Shown: piece by piece, positions 59,741-64,000 of the stretch
Numbering within the stretch: position 1 is the first letter of the stretch
How the letters are laid out: every line of letters begins with the position of its first letter
NCBI GenBank assembly: GCA_009774245.1
Contig: VSNM01000007.1
Location: 50,606 to 114,605, forward strand
DNA length: 64,000 bases
Direction of reading: 5' to 3'
Source: Lachnospiraceae bacterium
GTDB taxonomy: Bacteria > Bacillota > Clostridia > Lachnospirales > Lachnospiraceae
The notes under the pieces: model-generated
What the model saw: only the letters and a program-made list of their open reading frames with translations
Database searches by the model: none
What the model was told of the DNA's origin: nothing
Position numbers and translations under genes: made by a program

Positions 59741-60688
59741 ATGGAAAATAAAATATATAAGCCTGACAGACAGAACGCTCTGCTGGAAAAGGAGCTGCAG
59801 GCGCTGCGGTCAGAGTATGAGAAACAGCAGATGACAGGAGAACAGATCAAACAATTGCAACAGACAATCAGGGAGGTAGGAAAAATGGAACAAAACAAAA
59901 TAAATCAGACAAGAAATCAGACAAGTGCATGGAAATACGTAGCAGCAGTGGCGGCTGTAGTGGCAGCAGTCTTTGTCATACTGCCAAACACATCGGGGAC
60001 GATCGCGCACGCGATGGAGCAGATACCGATTATCGGCTCGCTCGTGAAGGTTGTCACATTCCGCGATTATGAGTATGAGAGCGACCGCAATATGGCGGAC
60101 ATCCAGGTACCAGAGATCAAGCAGGAGGAGCAGGTTGAAAACAGCACATTGCAGGAAAATCTGGATCGCACAACGGCTGAGATCAACGCGGAGATACAGG
60201 AGATCACAGACAATTTGATCACAGAATTCGAGACAAATCTTAAGAACGAATGGGGCTATCAGGATGTCGTTGTGACAAGCGAGGTGCTTGCGACAACGCC
60301 GGATTACTTTACGCTGAAACTGATCTGCTACCAGGGTGCGGGCAGCGGATATGAGTGGAATTATTTTTACACGATTGATCTGAATACCGGCGAGAGACTG
60401 CAGCTGAAGGATATCTTCAAGGAAGGGGCAGACTACATCACGCCTATCAGTGACAATATCAAGCAGCAGATGCAGGAGCGCATGGACGCAGACGAGAACG
60501 TGTACTATTGGCTGAATGACGAGATCGAGGAGTGGAATTTCCAGGCGATCACAGATGAAACTTCATTTTATCTGAATGAGAAAGGAAATGTGGTCATCGG
60601 ATTTAACGAGGGCGATGTGGCGCCGATGTATATGGGAACGGTGGAGTTCGAGATTCCGGCGGAGGTGCTTGAGGGGATTCGGAAATAG
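59741..60688 (+). CDS. RsiV-like anti-sigma factor
   Basis: A 315-residue single-span protein. The cytosolic 60 residues carry a coiled coil (LLEKELQALRSEYEKQQMTG), the span is about 64-81, and the outer part includes TIAHAMEQIPIIGSLVKVVT, FRDYEYES and a DUF3298/PdaC-like C-terminal module (YFYTIDLNTGERLQLKDIF, NEKGNVVIGFNEGDVAP). In Bacillus and Clostridioides RsiV binds lysozyme and is then cut by proteases to free SigV. ATG 59741 follows CAGGGAGGG. A terminator follows. Confidence 0.85.
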   Translation: MENKIYKPDRQNALLEKELQALRSEYEKQQMTGEQIKQLQQTIREVGKMEQNKINQTRNQTSAWKYVAAVAAVVAAVFVILPNTSGTIAHAMEQIPIIGSLVKVVTFRDYEYESDRNMADIQVPEIKQEEQVENSTLQENLDRTTAEINAEIQEITDNLITEFETNLKNEWGYQDVVVTSEVLATTPDYFTLKLICYQGAGSGYEWNYFYTIDLNTGERLQLKDIFKEGADYITPISDNIKQQMQERMDADENVYYWLNDEIEEWNFQAITDETSFYLNEKGNVVIGFNEGDVAPMYMGTVEFEIPAEVLEGIRK

Positions 60689-60729
60689 AAATCAAGTAGG
60701 GAAGGCTTTCCGTGTGCATAAAAAACAGA

Positions 60730-60760
60730 GGGATACGACTGATGTGAGCCGTATCCCTTT
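60730..60760. terminator. Bidirectional terminator
   Basis: GGGATACG (60730-60737) and CGTATCCC (60750-60757) with T-rich sequence on the plus side and A-rich sequence on the minus side. It sits between the convergent RsiV-like and amino acid-binding genes. Confidence 0.75.
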
Positions 60761-60814
60761 GTTTGTATTCTCCCTGAATTGTTTTGGCGATTTTCCCATG
60801 CAGGACTGCCTGTT

Positions 60815-61696
60815 TTATTCAGCCGAGAGCTCCTCTGTATACTTTGCGCCTAATTCAGCGATCGTGCCATCAGCAAGCATGGCATCGATGGCGGTGTTAA
60901 TCTTGTCAAGAAGTTCTGTATTGCCCTTTTTCACCGCAATGGCATACTCTTCGGACTCAAAGGCGGAAGGATCTTCCACGATCTTGAGACCTTCATTGTC
61001 GCTTACATATTTCTGCGATGTTGCGGAGTCAAGTATAACAACGTCGCACTTGCCGTTTACCAGTTCCATGATGGCATCTGTGCCCTTTTTGAAGGCTTCA
61101 TATGGATAGCCCATGTCTCTTACGCAGACCTCGCCGGTATATCCCTCAATGACACAGATTTTCTTGCCTTCCAGATCATTAGCAGAGGCGATGTCGGAAT
61201 CTTCTCTCATGATCATAACCTGTGTAGCTGTGTAGTATGGTATGGAGAAATCAGCTTCCTCTTTTCTCTCATCAGTAATGGTCATACCTGCGATCGCTGC
61301 ATCGATCTGGCCGTTTTGCAGCGCCACCAGCAGGGAAGCAAATTCCATATTCTCAATCTCAGCTGTCATGCCGTTTGTCTCCGCGATCTGCTTGGCAATC
61401 GCCATGTCGATGCCGTCGTACTGGTCGATCACGCCGCTGCTTGTCACGAACTCAAAGGGCGGGAATTCCGCGTTTGTGCCAAATGTAAGTGTGTTGTCAT
61501 CTGCTTCGGGAGCAGCCTCCTGCGCGCCAGTCTCCGCCGGAGTGCTCTCGCTCTCCTGCGTCTGGGAATTGGTGACAGTTGTATCTGTCGTTGTGCTGCT
61601 GCTGTTTGAGTCTGCATTGCCGCTGCATGCCGTCAGTGTGGTTGTCATCATCGCCAGCGCGAGCATGAGGGCTGCCATTTTCGTTGCTTTTTTCAT
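60815..61696 (-). CDS. Polar amino acid ABC transporter substrate-binding lipoprotein
   Basis: A 293-residue lipoprotein: signal MMTTTLTACSG with lipobox Cys, a Ser/Thr linker, and the bilobal binding fold (FGTNAEFPPFEFVTSSGVID, DAAIAGMTITDERKEEADFS, YTGEVCVRDMGYPYEAF). TxxRxE-type 'TDERKEEADFSIPYY' is typical of the polar amino acid family SBP_bac_3. Delivers an amino acid to the permease encoded upstream. Third gene of a minus-strand operon. Confidence 0.9.
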   Translation of the reverse strand: MKKATKMAALMLALAMMTTTLTACSGNADSNSSSTTTDTTVTNSQTQESESTPAETGAQEAAPEADDNTLTFGTNAEFPPFEFVTSSGVIDQYDGIDMAIAKQIAETNGMTAEIENMEFASLLVALQNGQIDAAIAGMTITDERKEEADFSIPYYTATQVMIMREDSDIASANDLEGKKICVIEGYTGEVCVRDMGYPYEAFKKGTDAIMELVNGKCDVVILDSATSQKYVSDNEGLKIVEDPSAFESEEYAIAVKKGNTELLDKINTAIDAMLADGTIAELGAKYTEELSAE

Positions 61697-61774
61697 AATG
61701 TTTCTCCTCCTTTTTGATGGTCATATGATATATTAAGCCGTTTGGCATAATACCGTAATTTTATGATAAATTAT

Positions 61775-62497
61775 TTATAAAACCTTGCTCAGAAAAAGTT
61801 TTGTCCGTTCATTTTGAGGGTTGTTAAAAACCTCCTCCGGCGTGCCGCGCTCCATAATGACACCCTGGTCGACGAATAGAACCCTCGACGCGACTTCCCT
61901 TGCAAAGCCCATCTCGTGGGTGACGATCACCATCGTCATGCCTGACCGGGCGAGATCTTTCATGACATCGAGAACCTCCCCGACCATCTCGGGATCGAGC
62001 GCCGAAGTCGGTTCGTCAAACAGCATGATCTCCGGGTTCATGGCGAGCGCCCGCGCAATGGCGACGCGCTGTTTCTGTCCGCCGGATAGCTGCGCCGGAT
62101 ACGCCTGCGCCTTGTCTGACAGATTGACACGCTTTAAGAGTTCGTATCCCTTTTTGACAGCCTCGTCCTTTGTCATCTTTTTCAACAAAACCGGAGCCAG
62201 CGTGATATTGTCCATGATGGTCAGGTGTGGGAACAGGTTAAACTGCTGAAACACCATGCCCATCTTCTGGCGCACCTTGTTGATATCGATTTTGGGCGCG
62301 TTGATGAGCTGATCGTCCACGTAGATTTCGCCCTCCGTCACGTCCTCGAGCAGATTGAGGCATCTTAAGAAAGTACTTTTGCCGGAACCGGAGGGACCGA
62401 TCACGACGACGACTTCACCGGGGGAAATGTGCTCGTCAATCCCGTTCAGGACAGTTAAGTCCCCAAATTTTTTATGTAAATTCTTTACTTTTATCAT
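61775..62497 (-). CDS. Polar amino acid ABC transporter ATP-binding protein
   Basis: A 240-residue ATPase. Walker A GPSGSGKST, Q-loop VFQQFNLFPHLT, signature LSGGQKQRV, Walker B IMLFDEPTSALDP and VTHEMGFA are the GlnQ/HisP-type motifs. The start is ATG 62497 with GGGAG upstream; a longer start at 62509 is less likely. Adjacent to the permease and binding protein. Confidence 0.95.
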   Translation of the reverse strand: MIKVKNLHKKFGDLTVLNGIDEHISPGEVVVVIGPSGSGKSTFLRCLNLLEDVTEGEIYVDDQLINAPKIDINKVRQKMGMVFQQFNLFPHLTIMDNITLAPVLLKKMTKDEAVKKGYELLKRVNLSDKAQAYPAQLSGGQKQRVAIARALAMNPEIMLFDEPTSALDPEMVGEVLDVMKDLARSGMTMVIVTHEMGFAREVASRVLFVDQGVIMERGTPEEVFNNPQNERTKLFLSKVL

Positions 62498-62598
62498 ATA
62501 AACTCCCATTTGCCTGTGTTAGAGGCATTTATTGCGCTAACTCTCATTTGCCTGCTTTGCCGGGTACTCAGATCAAACTTCCACATTTATTAAATTTT

Positions 62599-63297
62599 TT
62601 ATCGGACATCGGATTTTCGCAGCACAATCTCAATCCTGTGCATCAACAGTGTCAGTATCTTGATTAATACATAATAGATCACAGCCGTGCCGAACAAGGG
62701 CATGAATGCGTTGAAGGTGGCGCTCTTGATAAAATCGCCCGCCTTCTGGATATCCATCAGTCCCACATAGCCGACAATGGCAGTCTCCTTGATCAGCACG
62801 ATAAACTCGTTGCAGAGTGCGGGAAAGATATTTTTGACTGCCTGCGGAATCACGATTCTGGTCATGGTCTGGAAGGCATTTAGCCCCAGCGATCGCCCCG
62901 CCTCCGTCTGACCGTGATCGACAGACAGGATACCGGCGCGGATAATCTCTGACACATAGGCGCCGGAATTGATGCCAAAAGCGATTGCGGCGATAATCCA
63001 CTTGTCCAGATCCACGGTGGCAAAGATGACAAAGTAAATAATCATCAGCTGTGTGACGGAAGGGGTTCCGCGGATCACATCGGTATAGACGCTTCCGAAA
63101 AACTTGATGAGCTTTCTCCTGGAGAGATTGCACAGCGCGATCAGCATTCCGATCAGGATACCAATCAGGACGGCGAGCAGCGACACCTTGATCGTCACGC
63201 CGATGCCGTCGAGCAGAAGTTTGTATCGGTCTTCCCTGATAAAACACTTGTAAAATAAATTAGAAAAATTAGCGAACCATTCCTGTAAACCAGTCAT
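62599..63297 (-). CDS. Polar amino acid ABC transporter permease
   Basis: A 232-residue membrane protein of the HisMQ type. Five spans; the EAA loop is GQTEAGRSLGLNAFQTMTRI, in line with VIPQAVKNIFPALCNEFIVL. First gene of the operon; upstream of it lies a divergent AAA paralogue. Confidence 0.93.
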   Translation of the reverse strand: MTGLQEWFANFSNLFYKCFIREDRYKLLLDGIGVTIKVSLLAVLIGILIGMLIALCNLSRRKLIKFFGSVYTDVIRGTPSVTQLMIIYFVIFATVDLDKWIIAAIAFGINSGAYVSEIIRAGILSVDHGQTEAGRSLGLNAFQTMTRIVIPQAVKNIFPALCNEFIVLIKETAIVGYVGLMDIQKAGDFIKSATFNAFMPLFGTAVIYYVLIKILTLLMHRIEIVLRKSDVR

Positions 63298-63473
63298 TTG
63301 TCCATATTCCTTTCACCTGCCTGCGGGGCAGGGTGCAAATGCACATGTATATTAACCACACTAACGCCCATTTTATCATAAAGATGGTGAGTTGAAAAGC
63401 TTTTTTTTGCGGAGGTTTCGCGATTTTCGCGATGTCAAAGCCATGGTTTGATGCATCTCAAATACCCAATGGC

Positions 63474-63501
63474 TTGCATTCTCTCCGCCATCTGTTAAAA
63501 T
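63474..63501 (+). promoter_or_regulatory. Candidate promoter of the truncated AAA gene
   Basis: TTGCAT (63474-63479), 16-base spacer and TAAAAT (63496-63501), 24 bases before the start codon at 63525. The spacer shows none of the conserved GGGAACATT found in the other promoter modules. Confidence 0.35.
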
Positions 63502-63524
63502 AAGAGGATAGGAGGGAGCGTGCA

Positions 63525-63959
63525 ATGGGAATGTTTTTAAATAGCAGTGTGCCGCGTGAAGGATATAAGGAAGTGCTCCGGGATCCTTATTTTGTTGACA
63601 AAACATTGATCCTAAAGGAACTGGTTCCTTATTTTGGAAAAAGGAATCGCTATTGCTGTATCACGAGGCCCCGGCGGTTTGGGAAAACGGTCATGGCAAA
63701 TATGGTGGGTGCGTTTTTCGGGAAATCGGATGAAGGGGAGCGGATATTTGAGAATCTGGCAATATCCAGGGAGCAGGAATATAAAGCGCATTGCCATCAG
63801 CATGAAACGATCTATATTGATTTCAGCAAAATGCCTAAAGACTGTAGGGAGTATGAGAGGTATATAGCCCGTATTCAGAACGGGATTATAGAGGATCTGA
63901 TAGCTGCCTATCCTGATCTGGATGTAAGGAACTATCACAAAATTATTTGTATATTTTAA
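63525..63959 (+). pseudogene. Truncated AAA-ATPase-like gene (paralogue 4, 144 residues)
   Basis: The frame starts with ATG after GGAGGGA and shows YFVDKTLILKELVPYFGKRN and CCITRPRRFGKTVMANM, the N-terminus and Walker A of this family, but ends at 63959 before Walker B. The last few residues (KIICIF) are not family-like and the following AT-rich DNA has ATTTGTATA and TATACAAAT as inverted halves (near 63942-63990). This may be the junction with an inserted or deleted element; the window ends before it can be resolved. Confidence 0.6.
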
Positions 63960-64000
63960 CCATCTGTGTTATGCTATATGTCATATACAAATCAAGAGAT

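Noticed and set aside
63298..63524. Possible RNA gene in the region between the permease and the truncated AAA gene
   Set aside because: Only weak local pairing and a plausible promoter are seen; no conserved RNA motif could be recognised.

Overview
The window reads as a chromosomal segment of a Gram-positive, low-to-mid GC Clostridia, most likely a gut or rumen Lachnospiraceae. This rests on strong Shine-Dalgarno sites, several sortase/SipW surface systems, LytTR and ECF regulators, repeated AAA-ATPase/PD-(D/E)XK proteins and many small palindromic intergenic repeats. No rRNA, tRNA or CRISPR array was seen. The species assignment is inference.

Left part (1-10400): MTA/SAH nucleosidase, a heterodimeric ABC exporter (minus strand), a chimeric LytTR-type response regulator carrying the tail of a lost histidine kinase, a decayed serine recombinase, and a small cluster of zinc-ribbon, transglutaminase-like and membrane proteins of unknown role.

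Middle accessory part (10400-30370): DUF1848 protein, GH42 beta-galactosidase, a Fic-like protein with an altered motif, two RlaP/YcgL-type nucleotidyltransferases, two MNT nucleotidyltransferases with vestigial partners, three full AAA-ATPase/nuclease paralogues, an esterase-HD-PPOX operon, Nudix, transglutaminase-like and HAD proteins, and several remnants (TetR, serine hydrolase, helicase-PLD). Foldback repeats and a four-copy promoter module with a conserved spacer are scattered from 4.5 kb to 30 kb.

Regulatory block (30450-34880): ECF sigma and putative anti-sigma, a lipoprotein, and a membrane EAL phosphodiesterase with a degenerate GGDEF domain.

Surface locus (34927-55480): about 20 kb of co-directional genes with short gaps or overlaps between one good promoter and one strong hairpin. 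It encodes a repeat coiled-coil protein, signal peptidase I, a 1637-residue adhesin, an LPXTG pilin, a class C sortase, a secreted pilin-like protein, two TasA/SipW-type proteins, a double-module protein with a TGD sorting signal and an internal signal peptide, a single-polypeptide SipW signal peptidase-class B sortase fusion, a transglutaminase-like lipoprotein, then GspF/PilC, four small pilin-like or membrane proteins and a PilT-type ATPase. The likely logic is secretion, cleavage, covalent anchoring and a type IV-like apparatus expressed together. The peptidase-sortase fusion and this composite architecture are the most unusual findings.

Right part (55550-64000): BlaI/BlaR1-like pair whose sensor carries seven exact-length 39-bp repeats, an ECF sigma/RsiV-like pair with an autoregulatory-type promoter, a polar amino acid ABC transporter, and a truncated fourth AAA-ATPase paralogue.
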